In this document: positions 32,517 to 41,407 of the stretch, one piece after another
Layout: each line of letters opens with the position of its first letter
How positions within the stretch are numbered: the stretch's first letter is position 1
Assembly: GCA_033283335.1 (NCBI GenBank)
Contig: JAWMQP010000002.1
Span: 744,001 to 808,000, forward strand
From: Pseudomaricurvus sp033283335
GTDB taxonomy: Bacteria; Pseudomonadota; Gammaproteobacteria; Pseudomonadales; Cellvibrionaceae
Direction of reading: 5' to 3'
DNA length: 64,000 bases
Program-made: the position numbers and the translations under genes
Notes under the pieces: generated by a model
Databases searched by the model: none
The model's input: the letters and a program-made list of their open reading frames with translations, nothing else
What the model was told of the DNA's origin: nothing

Positions 32517-33461
32517 CTAGGATTGCGACGTAGCCATGGCGAAGCCCTTCGGTAATCCTGCATCGGGAGTAAAGCCATACAGTTTCGTAGTGTCAGGCAA
32601 TGATTGCCGAAGAATCTCTCGTGCCAACATCAGTTTGTCAAAATTCACACCGGTTTTCAGCCCCATCGACTCCAACAGAAACACCAGGTCTTCTGTAATG
32701 ATATTGCCACTGGCTCCTGGGGCAAACGGGCAGCCACCGATTCCCCCCATAGAGGCGTCTACCGTCGTCAAACCCACTTCAACCGCTGCCAGTGCATTGG
32801 CCAGACCCTGCCCGCGTGTATTGTGCAGGTGAATGCCGGTCAGGTTTTCTTTACCCACCGCATCCCAGACCTTTTGCGTCAGTCGACGAACCTGCAGTGG
32901 GCTGCCAAAACCGGTGGTATCCGATAAGCCCACTTCATCACAACCGGCCTCCATCAACGCTTCAGCGATACGCACCACCTTGTCTTCCGGTACGTTACCT
33001 TCCAGAGTACAGCCGAAACAGGTCGACAACCCCCCTTCAAATTTGGGGCGCTGCTCAACCGGCAGCGTATTAATCAATGCACGAATCTGACGCACTTCTT
33101 CCAGCATTTGTTCGTGGGTACGACGTACATTTTTCAAACTGTGGGTTTCACTGACCGACAAGGGGATGGTAATTTTATCCGCGCCGGCTTCTATAGCGCC
33201 TTCTGCACCACGTAGATTGGGCACCAACACCGCTACCGTCAGATTGGGAATGGATTTTGCAAATCGTGTGATTTCGGCAGTATCCGCTAATTGTGGTAAT
33301 ACTTTGGCGGGAACAAATGAGCCCACTTCAATTTCGGGAATGCCACTGGCCGCCAGCGCCTGGATCCAGCGTTTTTTATCTTCTGTAGACATAATCGGCT
33401 TGATGCTTTGCAACCCGTCGCGGGGTCCTACTTCACTGATTTCAATATCAAAGGTCGACAT
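32517..33461 (-). CDS. HMG-CoA lyase-family carbon-carbon lyase
   Basis: The 314-residue TIM-barrel protein starts at ATG 33461 (AGGTGA ribosome-binding site); the frame opens 75 bp earlier. It matches the HMGL family: EVGPRDGLQ near residue 10 with the metal-binding Asp, EVGSFVPAKVLPQ near 45, HLHNTRGQGLANALAA near 205, and GIGGCPFAPGASGN near 237 with the active-site Cys loop. It cleaves a 3-hydroxyacyl-CoA such as HMG-CoA or a citramalyl-type CoA to acetyl-CoA plus a ketoacid. The divergent CoA-transferase probably makes its substrate. It may finish degradation of a branched C5-C6 acid. Confidence 0.92.
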   Translation of the reverse strand: MSTFDIEISEVGPRDGLQSIKPIMSTEDKKRWIQALAASGIPEIEVGSFVPAKVLPQLADTAEITRFAKSIPNLTVAVLVPNLRGAEGAIEAGADKITIPLSVSETHSLKNVRRTHEQMLEEVRQIRALINTLPVEQRPKFEGGLSTCFGCTLEGNVPEDKVVRIAEALMEAGCDEVGLSDTTGFGSPLQVRRLTQKVWDAVGKENLTGIHLHNTRGQGLANALAAVEVGLTTVDASMGGIGGCPFAPGASGNIITEDLVFLLESMGLKTGVNFDKLMLAREILRQSLPDTTKLYGFTPDAGLPKGFAMATSQS

Positions 33462-33509
33462 AGATTCACCTGATGTGCCTGGCGGACCTGTACAGTCATC
33501 TCCAGGCGA

Positions 33510-33523
33510 TTGATAAAAAGCAA
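33510..33523. promoter_or_regulatory. FNR-type box between the lyase and CoA-transferase genes
   Basis: TTGAT-AAAA-AGCAA matches nine of ten dyad positions, about 50 bp upstream of the lyase start at 33461 and 129 bp before the CoA-transferase start. Neither direction shows a clear -10 at class II spacing. Confidence 0.4.
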
Positions 33524-33651
33524 TTTTTGCTGCCATTTACCTCTGTCAGAAATTCACTGGCAGCTTCTGCTCTATTGCTTATTAGACCTATTGTTATAAC
33601 ATATAGACATTGCAAAAGACAGCATTCCGAGCGAGCAACAGGATTACCAAC

Positions 33652-34842
33652 ATGAGTGAAAAACCACAACTGCCACTGCAAGGCCTGAAAGTCGTCGAGT
33701 TCACCCATATGGTGATGGGACCGGCGACAGGCGTGGTCCTGGCCGACCTGGGCGCCGACGTCATTAAGATAGAACCCATCGGTGGTGACAATACTCGCCG
33801 CCTGAAAGGCTCCGGGGCGGGCTACTTCCCCATGTACAATCGCAACAAAAAGAGCCTGTGTATTGATTTGAAATCGCCAGAGGGTAAAGAAATTACTCTC
33901 GACCTGATCGCCAAGGCGGATATCCTGATCGAAAACTTCCGTCCCGGCGCCATGGACAAGCTCGGTTTCGGTTTCGAGGCCATGCAAGCCCTGAACCCAC
34001 GTCTCATCTACTGTTCACTCAAAGGCTTTCTCAGCGGTCCCTATGAGCATCGCACAGCCCTGGATGAAGTGACACAAATGATGGGCGGCCTGGCGTATAT
34101 GACCGGGTTACCCGACCGCCCCATGCGTGCGGGTTCTTCTGTGATCGACATCACCGGTGGCATGTTTGGTGTTATCGGTGTTCTGGCTGCGGTACATGAG
34201 CGTCACCTCACCGGTCAGGGTAAGCACGTAACCAGCTCGCTCTATGAAACCACCGCTTTCATGGTTGGCCAGCATATGGCCCAGCAAGCCGTAACCGGGG
34301 AAGAACCACCACCCATGTCCATTCGCCGCAGTGCCTGGTCCGTCTACGATATTTTTCACTGTAAGGACGATGAACGCGTTTTTGTCGGTGTTGTCAGCGA
34401 TACGTTGTGGAAGAAGTTCTGTGAAGAGTTTGAGCTGGCTGAGTTTATCAATGACCCGTCTCTGGATAAAAACAATGAGCGGGTGAAACAGCGTGAAAGA
34501 ATTCTGCCGGTGATCTGGTCGCTGTTTGAATCCATGGACAAGGACACCTTGATGCAACGGTTGGACCGCGCCGGAATTCCTTTTGCTCCCATCAACAAAC
34601 CCGCTGATTTGTTCGATGATCCCCACTTAAACAACGGCGGCCTGCTGTCAGTCACTCTGCCAGACGGGACTGTTACTAAGCTGCCTGCGCTGCCTGTCGA
34701 AATGAATGGCGTACGTCCTGGACTGCGACACGATCTGCCTCGTGAAGGTGAAGATGCTATTGAGGCCCTGCAGCAACTGGGATTGGATAACGACACGATT
34801 AGCAGTTTGCAGCAACGAAACATTATCACTGTCGAGTCATAG
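33652..34842 (+). CDS. Family III (CaiB/BaiF) CoA-transferase
   Basis: This 396-residue protein belongs to the formyl-CoA transferase family. It shows GLKVVEFTHMVMGPATGVVLADLGADVIKIEP at the N-terminus, NKKSLCIDLKSPEGK, the NFRPGAMDKLGFG block and the catalytic Asp in ALDEVTQMMGGLA near residue 143. It moves CoA between carboxylic acids, commonly using succinyl-CoA as donor. Paired divergently with an HMGL lyase it resembles citramalate, itaconate or 3-hydroxy-3-methylglutarate degradation modules. ATG 33652 has AGGA eight bases upstream; an upstream TTG in frame is less likely. Confidence 0.92.
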   Translation: MSEKPQLPLQGLKVVEFTHMVMGPATGVVLADLGADVIKIEPIGGDNTRRLKGSGAGYFPMYNRNKKSLCIDLKSPEGKEITLDLIAKADILIENFRPGAMDKLGFGFEAMQALNPRLIYCSLKGFLSGPYEHRTALDEVTQMMGGLAYMTGLPDRPMRAGSSVIDITGGMFGVIGVLAAVHERHLTGQGKHVTSSLYETTAFMVGQHMAQQAVTGEEPPPMSIRRSAWSVYDIFHCKDDERVFVGVVSDTLWKKFCEEFELAEFINDPSLDKNNERVKQRERILPVIWSLFESMDKDTLMQRLDRAGIPFAPINKPADLFDDPHLNNGGLLSVTLPDGTVTKLPALPVEMNGVRPGLRHDLPREGEDAIEALQQLGLDNDTISSLQQRNIITVES

Positions 34843-34878
34843 ATACTCGATATGTGATAACAACTTCTCTCGTTCTTT

Positions 34879-34901
34879 CGGGCCGTAAGGCCCGCTTTTT
34901 T
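34879..34901 (+). terminator. Intrinsic terminator after the CoA-transferase gene
   Basis: CGGGCC (34879-34884) pairs with GGCCCG (34889-34894) around GTAA and is followed by C and a run of T. It closes the rightward unit at the edge of the island. Confidence 0.9.
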
Positions 34902-34917
34902 AAGTGGGAGATAGCAA

Positions 34918-35121
34918 TTAAGCTAACCAGGGGTAAGAGTGGTGATAGTTGCTTTCAAACCGTTCAATGCGATCAGATTGTTTTAACATCAAGGCGATTG
35001 GATCCAGACCTTCCATCAACATTTCTTTCGGTGCCGCTTCAATAGCAAACTGCCAGCGTTGACCGTCCGGTGCGATGACCTCCTGGCTGCCCAGGTTAAT
35101 GGTAATTTGCTGAGCCTGTGG
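34918..35121 (-). pseudogene. leuD 3' fragment (isopropylmalate dehydratase small subunit)
   Basis: The minus-strand frame encodes about 68 residues matching the C-terminal third of LeuD: an ITINLGSQEVIAPDGQ strand, FAIEAAPKEMLMEGLDPI (family: F-I-x6-LLxGLDDI) and a final RIERFESN. Upstream of about 35121 the similarity stops abruptly and gntR-like sequence begins on the opposite strand. The N-terminal two thirds, including the substrate loop, are absent, and no leuC is near. It is a non-functional remnant left by a deletion or rearrangement. Confidence 0.72.
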
Positions 35122-35132
35122 ATCCTGTTCAC

Positions 35133-35723
35133 TACTGCCAAACGGGCAATGGACGAACTGGCTGCCGAAGCGCTGGTAGAGCGTCGCCGCGGCAAGGGCA
35201 CCCACGTTATTCACGAATACAAACCGAAACCGGTGAAGGCGCTCTGGTGGGTATGCTGCAGGAACTGGAAAGCATGGGACGGCAAACCCATGTCAAGGTC
35301 TTGCTGTGCGAACAAAAAATACCGCCTGCCCAGATTCGCGACATTATGCAGGTCCCAGAGGGTGAAGACGTCCTGCATTTGATTCGGGTGCGTTCCAAGG
35401 ACGGCGAACCTTTTGGCTACTAAACCAGCTGGACACAGGGACTGTCTTCCCGCATCACGGCAGCACAGGTCAAGAAAAAAACCCGCCTGGAACTGTTCCG
35501 TGAACAGGGCCTGCACTTGACTCATGTTACCCAAACCATCAGCGCAGTGGCCGCCGATGAAGAGCTGGCGCACGAACTCAACACCGACATTGTAGCCCCT
35601 CTGATCAGCCTCACTCGTCAGTCTTATTCCGGTACCGATCCAGAGATCTTAGTGGACTACATGCAGCTTTATTACCACCCCGATCGTTTCCAGTACCGCA
35701 TGGATCTGGAGCTAGATCAGTAA
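35133..35723 (+). pseudogene. Broken GntR/UTRA-family regulator gene
   Basis: Plus-strand sequence reads as the end of a GntR winged helix (AKRAMDELAAEALVERRRGK, GTHVIHEYKPKPVKA) and then, after a frameshift near 35240, as a UTRA effector domain (LVGMLQELESMGRQTHVKVL, VLHLIRVRSKDGEPFGY). An in-frame TAA at 35421-35423 then interrupts it, and the rest continues in the same frame to 35723 (SWTQGLSS, LISLTRQSYSGTDPEILVDY). The first ~30 residues, including the start, are missing at the leuD junction. Three lesions make it clearly dead. It may once have regulated the adjacent catabolic genes. Confidence 0.85.
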
Positions 35724-35895
35724 ATTGGCTGATAGATCCCGGAAATAAGCCAGGATCAACCATCTGCATAATTTCCCGTAATGTGCCAACAGCAGAAGTT
35801 AAGAAGTAATCATTTTTCAATTGATTGCATACAAAATAGACACAAATCAGGACAGATTGAATAAAGGTTAAATGCTCCCTAACCCCTTTGAAGTT

Positions 35896-35927
35896 AGACA
35901 GCACCATACCCGTGATGCTGTCTTTTT
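35896..35927 (+). terminator. Probable terminator after the gntR remnant
   Basis: AGACAGCA (35896-35903) pairs with TGCTGTCT (35916-35923) with a 12-nt loop and five T at the end. It may be the surviving terminator of the broken gntR gene, or act against leftward read-in from the chemoreceptor gene. Confidence 0.65.
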
Positions 35928-35966
35928 AAGTTAGTAATAACTGAAGGTCTATTTAAGTTGAACCAA

Positions 35967-37559
35967 TTAATATTTGGAGTTAACTGACTGTTTAAAGAAA
36001 TGATCGGCTAGTCTACGTAAGCCTGAAGAGAGTATTTCTACATTCGAGCTAGCAGCTGCCGTCCCCTCAATGTTTTGTTTCAAACTGTTTGTCAGACCAG
36101 CCAGATTGGCAATATTTTGGTTAATCTCTTCCACTGCTATTCTTTGTTGCTCAGTAGCCGTCGCAATTTGACTACTTATACTCGTGATTTCATTTACTGC
36201 CGAAAGGCTGTTGGTCAGTGCTTGATCCGTTCGCTGCCCCATTTCAACACAGTGGTGAGTGGTAGTTTTAGCCGCTTGCATAGTATCAACAGTTTGCTGG
36301 GTACTGGTTTGTAAATTGGTTATCATAGCAGTGATTTCTTCTGCGGATGACTGAGTCTTTTGAGCAAGCTCCCGAACCTCATCAGCTACTACTGCAAAAC
36401 CTCGACCATGTTCTCCCGCGCGGGCAGCTTCAATCGCAGCATTCAAAGCTAGTAAATTAATTTGTTCGGACACAGATCTAATAACATCAGTAATATACCC
36501 AATGGCATTACAATTTTGCTCAAGCTTCTCCATTGATTGAGCAGCCGTTTCTATTTGATGAGACAAGGCATCGACAGAATGAGAGGTTTCTATTACCAGG
36601 TTCTTTCCTTCAGAAACGTTAACTTGAGCTTTTTGAGTAAGATCTGCGGCAAAATTGCAATTATTTGATACCTCTTGAATAGTGGCAGACACTTCATCAA
36701 TTGCAGACACAGCCTGTTCTGACTGATTGTTCAATTGGTTAATATGTTTATTAATAGACTGTATTTGCTGATTAAGGTCACAGTTGCTTTCATCAAGTCG
36801 TTGGGCATCATTCTTCATGCGGCCAACCAAAGCCTGTTTTTCCGTTTGCAGACTTTCCAGGGCCAAAGTTAATTGGCCAATTTCATCTGAGCGACCAGTG
36901 AATACATAACAAGCAAGGGGGTCATCAATGATATCCCGTGCTTGTTGAAATAATCTATTTAACGGAGACAGCTGTTTAAACATCCAACCGGTGCTGATGA
37001 AGCAAGCAATTGCAATCACCAATAGAGCCATAGCGTGATCAAGCTTTAGAAGGTGTAATAAAAAGCTTGTTATGAGGATGCTTAAAAATAGAAGTAATTG
37101 CAGCTTGATTGTAAAAGAAAGGAATGGAGCCTTACTTCCCTTATGAGACTGACCGGATTTGAGCTTCTTATACTGAGTGATTGCTCGCTGTTTCACCTGG
37201 TCGCTCAGTTGAGTGCGAACTGATTGAAGCTCAATAATGTTACCGTCTTGTTTAACAGGGGTAGCATAAGCCTTAATCCAATAGTAATCTCCGTTTTTGC
37301 ACCGATTTTTTACAGCTCCAATCCAGGACTGTCCATTTTTCAGGCGATGCCACATCGATTCAAAGGCTTCGCCAGGCATATCAGGATGCCTAACTATATT
37401 ATGAGGTTCACCAATAAGATCTTCTCTCGAGTACCCAGAGGACTCACAAAAATCATCATTAGCGTATGTGATCTTGCCTCTTGGTGTTGTGGTGGAAAGA
37501 AGATTATGATGTTCGCTGATTGGTTTTTCACGCAGTGTGACAGGTTGGTTATTTCGCAT
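35967..37559 (-). CDS. PAS-containing methyl-accepting chemotaxis protein (Aer-like)
   Basis: The 530-residue receptor has an N-terminal PAS domain (TYANDDFCESSGYSREDLIG through NGDYYWIKAYATPV, about 28-125), a hydrophobic hairpin of two spans (about 150-195), a HAMP-like linker and a long coiled-coil signalling domain with the highly conserved tip NLLALNAAIEAARAGEHGRG near residue 380. This matches Aer-type energy or redox receptors, in which PAS binds FAD or heme. It is expressed alone from an AT-rich upstream region and its base composition is lower in GC than its neighbours. The signal sensed is unknown. Confidence 0.93.
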   Translation of the reverse strand: MRNNQPVTLREKPISEHHNLLSTTTPRGKITYANDDFCESSGYSREDLIGEPHNIVRHPDMPGEAFESMWHRLKNGQSWIGAVKNRCKNGDYYWIKAYATPVKQDGNIIELQSVRTQLSDQVKQRAITQYKKLKSGQSHKGSKAPFLSFTIKLQLLLFLSILITSFLLHLLKLDHAMALLVIAIACFISTGWMFKQLSPLNRLFQQARDIIDDPLACYVFTGRSDEIGQLTLALESLQTEKQALVGRMKNDAQRLDESNCDLNQQIQSINKHINQLNNQSEQAVSAIDEVSATIQEVSNNCNFAADLTQKAQVNVSEGKNLVIETSHSVDALSHQIETAAQSMEKLEQNCNAIGYITDVIRSVSEQINLLALNAAIEAARAGEHGRGFAVVADEVRELAQKTQSSAEEITAMITNLQTSTQQTVDTMQAAKTTTHHCVEMGQRTDQALTNSLSAVNEITSISSQIATATEQQRIAVEEINQNIANLAGLTNSLKQNIEGTAAASSNVEILSSGLRRLADHFFKQSVNSKY

Positions 37560-38370
37560 AGTTAGAGTGTTTTGCTGACTTTAGAAAACTGGTTTGAATA
37601 GAAATTGCTCAGAATTTATTCAGTAAATGAAATTCATATTTCTAAGTAAACTCAATAAATACAGTTAGTAGCCTTAGTTCAGGCCCGCCAATTTTCTCTC
37701 TGATGTACTCATTATTAAAGAACTAACAAAGTTAGCCCTCTATTGTTCACACCTTTATATTACATTTTTGTTACATTTATATTACTGATTAATACTCAAT
37801 CCCTATGATAAATCAATTCCAAGCCCTAATTCTTAGACAAAAAGTGAAATCACAATCAAGTGATGCAATAAAAAACTGCAATCAACCCGATAAATAATCT
37901 CATTCTCTTTTCATAAAATATCACAGGATAATCCGAAGCCCTTTTATCACGGGAAATGGGAAAATCGTTCTCTGATGACCAGCTTCTCACTAAGATATTT
38001 ATCTTATTGGAAGATTTAATTAGGATAGTTTTTGTTTAAAAACCTAAAACCCATAAAAACTTATAATCACCCACATATGAATATATGTTTTTTGAAAGTC
38101 TTAATGCTTCTTTAGGTTATGAGCGGCCAAATAAAACACTTAGATATATTTAAAAGCAAATAATTTATTCCTAAAATGTTTATTGATTTTGTAAATGGCC
38201 ATGCTTAGCGATAACTTCTGACAGCACTAAGATTATTCACTGCATAATTAAGTGAAGCCAGAGGCGAGTCCTGGATCAGTGTTCTACCTGAAATTCAGTC
38301 CCAGATATTTTCATATTCGAATAGTAATAACTAAAGTTCCCAAATTTATATCTGATGTGTTTGGTTAATT
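37560..38370. other. Gene-free AT-rich stretch
   Basis: About 0.8 kb with no credible ORF on either strand, stop codons in all frames and much higher AT content than the flanks. The chemoreceptor promoter must lie at its left end. I found no clear sigma-28 motif, inverted repeats or tRNA. It looks like decayed or foreign DNA. Confidence 0.6.
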
Positions 38371-38700
38371 CAGCTGCATCGGGACGCAACGTTTTACCGG
38401 CATTGTCCCAGTAAAGACGAGTTATTAAATGATGTGGACGCTGAGGATCTGCGCCGCATGGTCAAACTGTCTCACACAATGCCTCGATATTGATCAACAT
38501 CGAACGTTATAAATTACCCTGCTCACCTGCCTCAGGAGTTCAGCACCATTATCGCCTTCACGACCATGGAAGTAACACTGAACTGGCAGCTAAAACAACA
38601 CTACCCACCGCCGACCGAAAAGGTGCCAGCCGCCTTAATCAGATCATTACTTCCTGCAGCATCGTGTAAAGCTGGTATCGTGGTCAGAACCCCACAGTGA
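38371..38700 (+). pseudogene. TetR-family regulator remnant
   Basis: One reading frame encodes RDATFYRHCPSKDELL, the typical end of a TetR helix-turn-helix, then hits a TGA at 38491. It resumes in the same frame as FSTIIAFTTMEVTLNWQLKQ then PPPTEKVPAALIRSLL, the typical TetR C-terminal helices, and stops at 38698. The first part of the HTH and much of the ligand domain are missing. It is a decayed gene in the same disrupted zone as the leuD and gntR remnants. Confidence 0.65.
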
Positions 38701-38722
38701 GGTTAACCTATTGATCGATGAC

Positions 38723-38950
38723 TTATAGATCGAGTGATGAGTCGGAGAATAAGTTTCGGGTTGCCCGCATCATGCTTTTAAAGTGATTGATGTCAGCCCT
38801 GGCATTCTGCTGCGGCACTCCCAGCTCAACGGATGCGCTTTGAGGGAATAGCCCAGCAATGTCTGTTCGTGGAGTTAACATCAAGCTCTCAACATGTCTG
38901 ACCGTCAACTCCAGGCGATGCAGTTGACGCTTAAGGGTAGACAGGTGGGA
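38723..38950 (-). other. Open stretch in frame with the 38951 gene
   Basis: After the TGA that ends the next gene (38951-38953), the same minus-strand frame stays open for about 75 codons to 38723, beginning LSTLKRQLHRLELTVRHVESLML. The heptad-like leucines continue the helical character of the preceding residues (LIKLKTRLEILS). It may be the separated second half of one longer gene or chance read-through. Confidence 0.35.
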
Positions 38951-39286
38951 TCAGGCGGCTTTGTTTGAGAGGATCTCGAGTCGTGTTTTAAGTTTGATCA
39001 GAGCCACTGCAGCCCCGTGAAAATTGTCCTCAATCACACTCAGTGCAAACCGCTCCCGGTACATGCGGATTACTGGGTCAGCGGGCCTACCATCTTCTTC
39101 AGAGCGCTCGATTTCAGTGCCGGAAAAGTAGCCAGAACTCATGTCGGCGGCCTCTGCGCAATCCTGTGAGAGAAACACCCCACGTTGTTCCGCCTCCAGG
39201 ATACGTAACGCCCAACTATCGTCTTTCAGGCCATTCTTTTTTAAAACCCGACCCACTGAGGTTACGTTTTGATCACTTTCTTTCAA
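38951..39286 (-). CDS. Uncharacterised 111-residue protein
   Basis: I do not recognise this soluble protein. It starts at a TTG with a strong ribosome-binding site (GGGAGGA, about eight bases upstream) and ends in a basic helical segment (ALIKLKTRLEILSNKAA). The C-terminus may be truncated by a TGA, as the frame remains open beyond it to 38723. It lies in the disrupted zone, transcribed away from pncA. It may be a horizontally acquired or decaying gene. Confidence 0.5.
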   Translation of the reverse strand: MKESDQNVTSVGRVLKKNGLKDDSWALRILEAEQRGVFLSQDCAEAADMSSGYFSGTEIERSEEDGRPADPVIRMYRERFALSVIEDNFHGAAVALIKLKTRLEILSNKAA

Positions 39287-39547
39287 ATCTTCCTCCCATG
39301 AAGCTATTGGTTGTTAGGATTGATACAAGCGAGGATTTTACGCTATTTTTCAAAAGACGGGAGAATTATTCTCCTACAAGTCGTCCGCTGTGGTTCCAGG
39401 TATGTTCAGTCACGAATCGCTGTTTTCCGTCACCTGCCTCACCTCCTACCCTCCCCCTGTAATTTCTCGTCCATACTTGAATGGCCCACACTACGTCTTC
39501 AACCCCCCGACCCGTTGAGATAGCCAGTTGAGATAAAAGGTACCCCG

Positions 39548-40198
39548 ATGCAAATCCTCCACCAAACGACCGCCAGCTTTGATATTGACGCACAAAAAGG
39601 TTTTACCCCTCGATGCCCCAGCGAACTGCCTGTTGAGGGTGGCGACCAAATTGTGTACGCCCTGAATCGGCAGGCTCAATTCGCACGCCTCAGAGTCTGT
39701 TCCAAAGACGCCCACCCTGCCAACGCCATTTGGGTTGCCAGTGACACTCAACCACAGTTCACGCCCGTGGATGGTGACGATGTGGATATACGCTGGAACC
39801 TACACTGTGTCCCTGGCACTCCGGGGTTTGAGCTGTTGGACGGATTGCCAGCGGTTAAAGAATACGATTATGTGGTTTATAAAGGGGTTGAGCCGAACAT
39901 GCACCCATATGGCGCCTGTTATCACGACCTTGGCAACACCTTGACGACGGGTGTGATTGAATACCTGAGGCAAGAAGGTATTAAAACGATACTCTGTGGT
40001 GGACTGGCCACTGACCACTGCGTGCGTTTGACGGTGTTGCAATTATTGAAGGCCGGCTTTGAGGTCGCTGTCAACCAGGAAGCCTGCCGAGGCATCAGTC
40101 CTGATACGGTAAAACAAGCCATTGATGAAATGAAGAACACTGGCGCAATCATCATTGAGCGCACTGATGAGCTCTACTTCGGCCCAGATGAAAACTGA
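39548..40198 (+). CDS. pncA: Nicotinamidase
   Basis: It hydrolyses nicotinamide to nicotinate in NAD salvage. The 216-residue cysteine-hydrolase has the catalytic Asp14 (DAQKGF), Lys in VVYKGVEPNMHPYGA and Cys in GGLATDHCVRLTVL. PncB follows 15 bp later and uses its product, so the two form an operon. It belongs to the same superfamily as the isochorismatase-type enzyme at 21785 but is a distinct subgroup. Confidence 0.93.
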   Translation: MQILHQTTASFDIDAQKGFTPRCPSELPVEGGDQIVYALNRQAQFARLRVCSKDAHPANAIWVASDTQPQFTPVDGDDVDIRWNLHCVPGTPGFELLDGLPAVKEYDYVVYKGVEPNMHPYGACYHDLGNTLTTGVIEYLRQEGIKTILCGGLATDHCVRLTVLQLLKAGFEVAVNQEACRGISPDTVKQAIDEMKNTGAIIIERTDELYFGPDEN

Positions 40199-40213
40199 TC
40201 CGACGGTAATGAC

Positions 40214-41407
40214 ATGAGACAAAAAGGCGAACCGATCATCACCAGCTTGTTGGATACAGACAAGTACAAATTTTCCATGCAGCAGGCCAATTTGCACCAA
40301 TACCCTGGCGCCACCGCCCGCTATCGTTTCAAATTGCGGAATAACGACGTGGATCTGACTCCTATCACGGCGGAAGTGCGCGAACAATTGGCCATGGTCA
40401 CTGAATTGCGTTTCCAGGACGATGAGTTGCACTACCTGAGCCAGGAGCCCCACCTCAGTGACGACTATATTGATTTTCTCGGCGATTTTACTCTCGACAC
40501 CAAGCACCTGAAAGTAGAAAGCCATGATGGCCAACTGCATATCTATACCCAGGGCCCGATGCTTAAAGGCAGTTTGTGGGAGCTCTATGTGTTACCCATC
40601 GTCAACGAGGTCTGGTATCGCCACACGATATCACAACCAAACTATACAGAAGGCCGAAAAAGACTGAGGGATAAGATTGAATTTTTACAGCAACAGGGAA
40701 GCCTGCCGGGTTTTAATTTTGCCGATTTTGGTACCCGCCGTCGTTTCAGTAAAGCCTGGCAATCGGAAGTTCTGCACACACTTCAGAAAGCATTACCAAC
40801 CCATTTTGTTGGCACTTCCAATTACTATTTGGCTCGTCAACACAATTTGATTCCAGTTGGCACCATGGCCCATGAGTACCTGCAAGCCTGGCAGGGGCTG
40901 GTACATCCTCTGGACGCTCAAAAAGTGGCACTGGATGCCTGGGCACAAGAGTTTCGCGGCTGCTTGGGGGATGCGCTGACAGACGTCATTGGAATGGATG
41001 CCTTCTGCGACGTGCTCGATTTGTACCTGGCCAAGCAGTTCGACGGTTTTCGCCACGATTCCGGCTGTCCGGAAGCCTGGTGTGAAAAGCTGATCAAGCG
41101 CTTACAGGAACTGTCCATCAACCCCATGAGTAAACGCGCCATCTGGAGTGACGGGTTGAGTATTCCTAAAATGATGGAGCTTTATCGCAAGTTTCACAAC
41201 CGCATCCAAGTGGGTTTTGGTATCGGCACCAACCTGACCAACGACCTGGGCTATCCCACCTTGAACATCGTCATGAAAATCACTTCCGTCAATGATCGTC
41301 CCGTGGCAAAGCTGTCGGACAGTCCCGGCAAGACCATGTGCGAAGACTCCCATTATATAGCCTGGTTGGCCCACAGTTATGGTCGTCATTCGGAGTTTGT
41401 CAATTAG
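40214..41407 (+). CDS. pncB: Nicotinate phosphoribosyltransferase
   Basis: It joins nicotinate to PRPP, using ATP, to form nicotinate mononucleotide. The 397-residue length matches the enterobacterial-type PncB. Motifs include LLDTDKYKFSMQQA at the N-terminus, FADFGTRRRFS near residue 173, GTSNYYLAR near 198, GTMAHEYLQAW near 215 and FRHDSGCPEAW near 277. It completes a two-gene salvage operon with pncA. Confidence 0.96.
   Translation: MRQKGEPIITSLLDTDKYKFSMQQANLHQYPGATARYRFKLRNNDVDLTPITAEVREQLAMVTELRFQDDELHYLSQEPHLSDDYIDFLGDFTLDTKHLKVESHDGQLHIYTQGPMLKGSLWELYVLPIVNEVWYRHTISQPNYTEGRKRLRDKIEFLQQQGSLPGFNFADFGTRRRFSKAWQSEVLHTLQKALPTHFVGTSNYYLARQHNLIPVGTMAHEYLQAWQGLVHPLDAQKVALDAWAQEFRGCLGDALTDVIGMDAFCDVLDLYLAKQFDGFRHDSGCPEAWCEKLIKRLQELSINPMSKRAIWSDGLSIPKMMELYRKFHNRIQVGFGIGTNLTNDLGYPTLNIVMKITSVNDRPVAKLSDSPGKTMCEDSHYIAWLAHSYGRHSEFVN

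Noticed and set aside
37560..38370. Insertion sequence or prophage in the AT-rich gap
   Set aside because: I found no transposase motif, terminal inverted repeats or integrase in this stretch.
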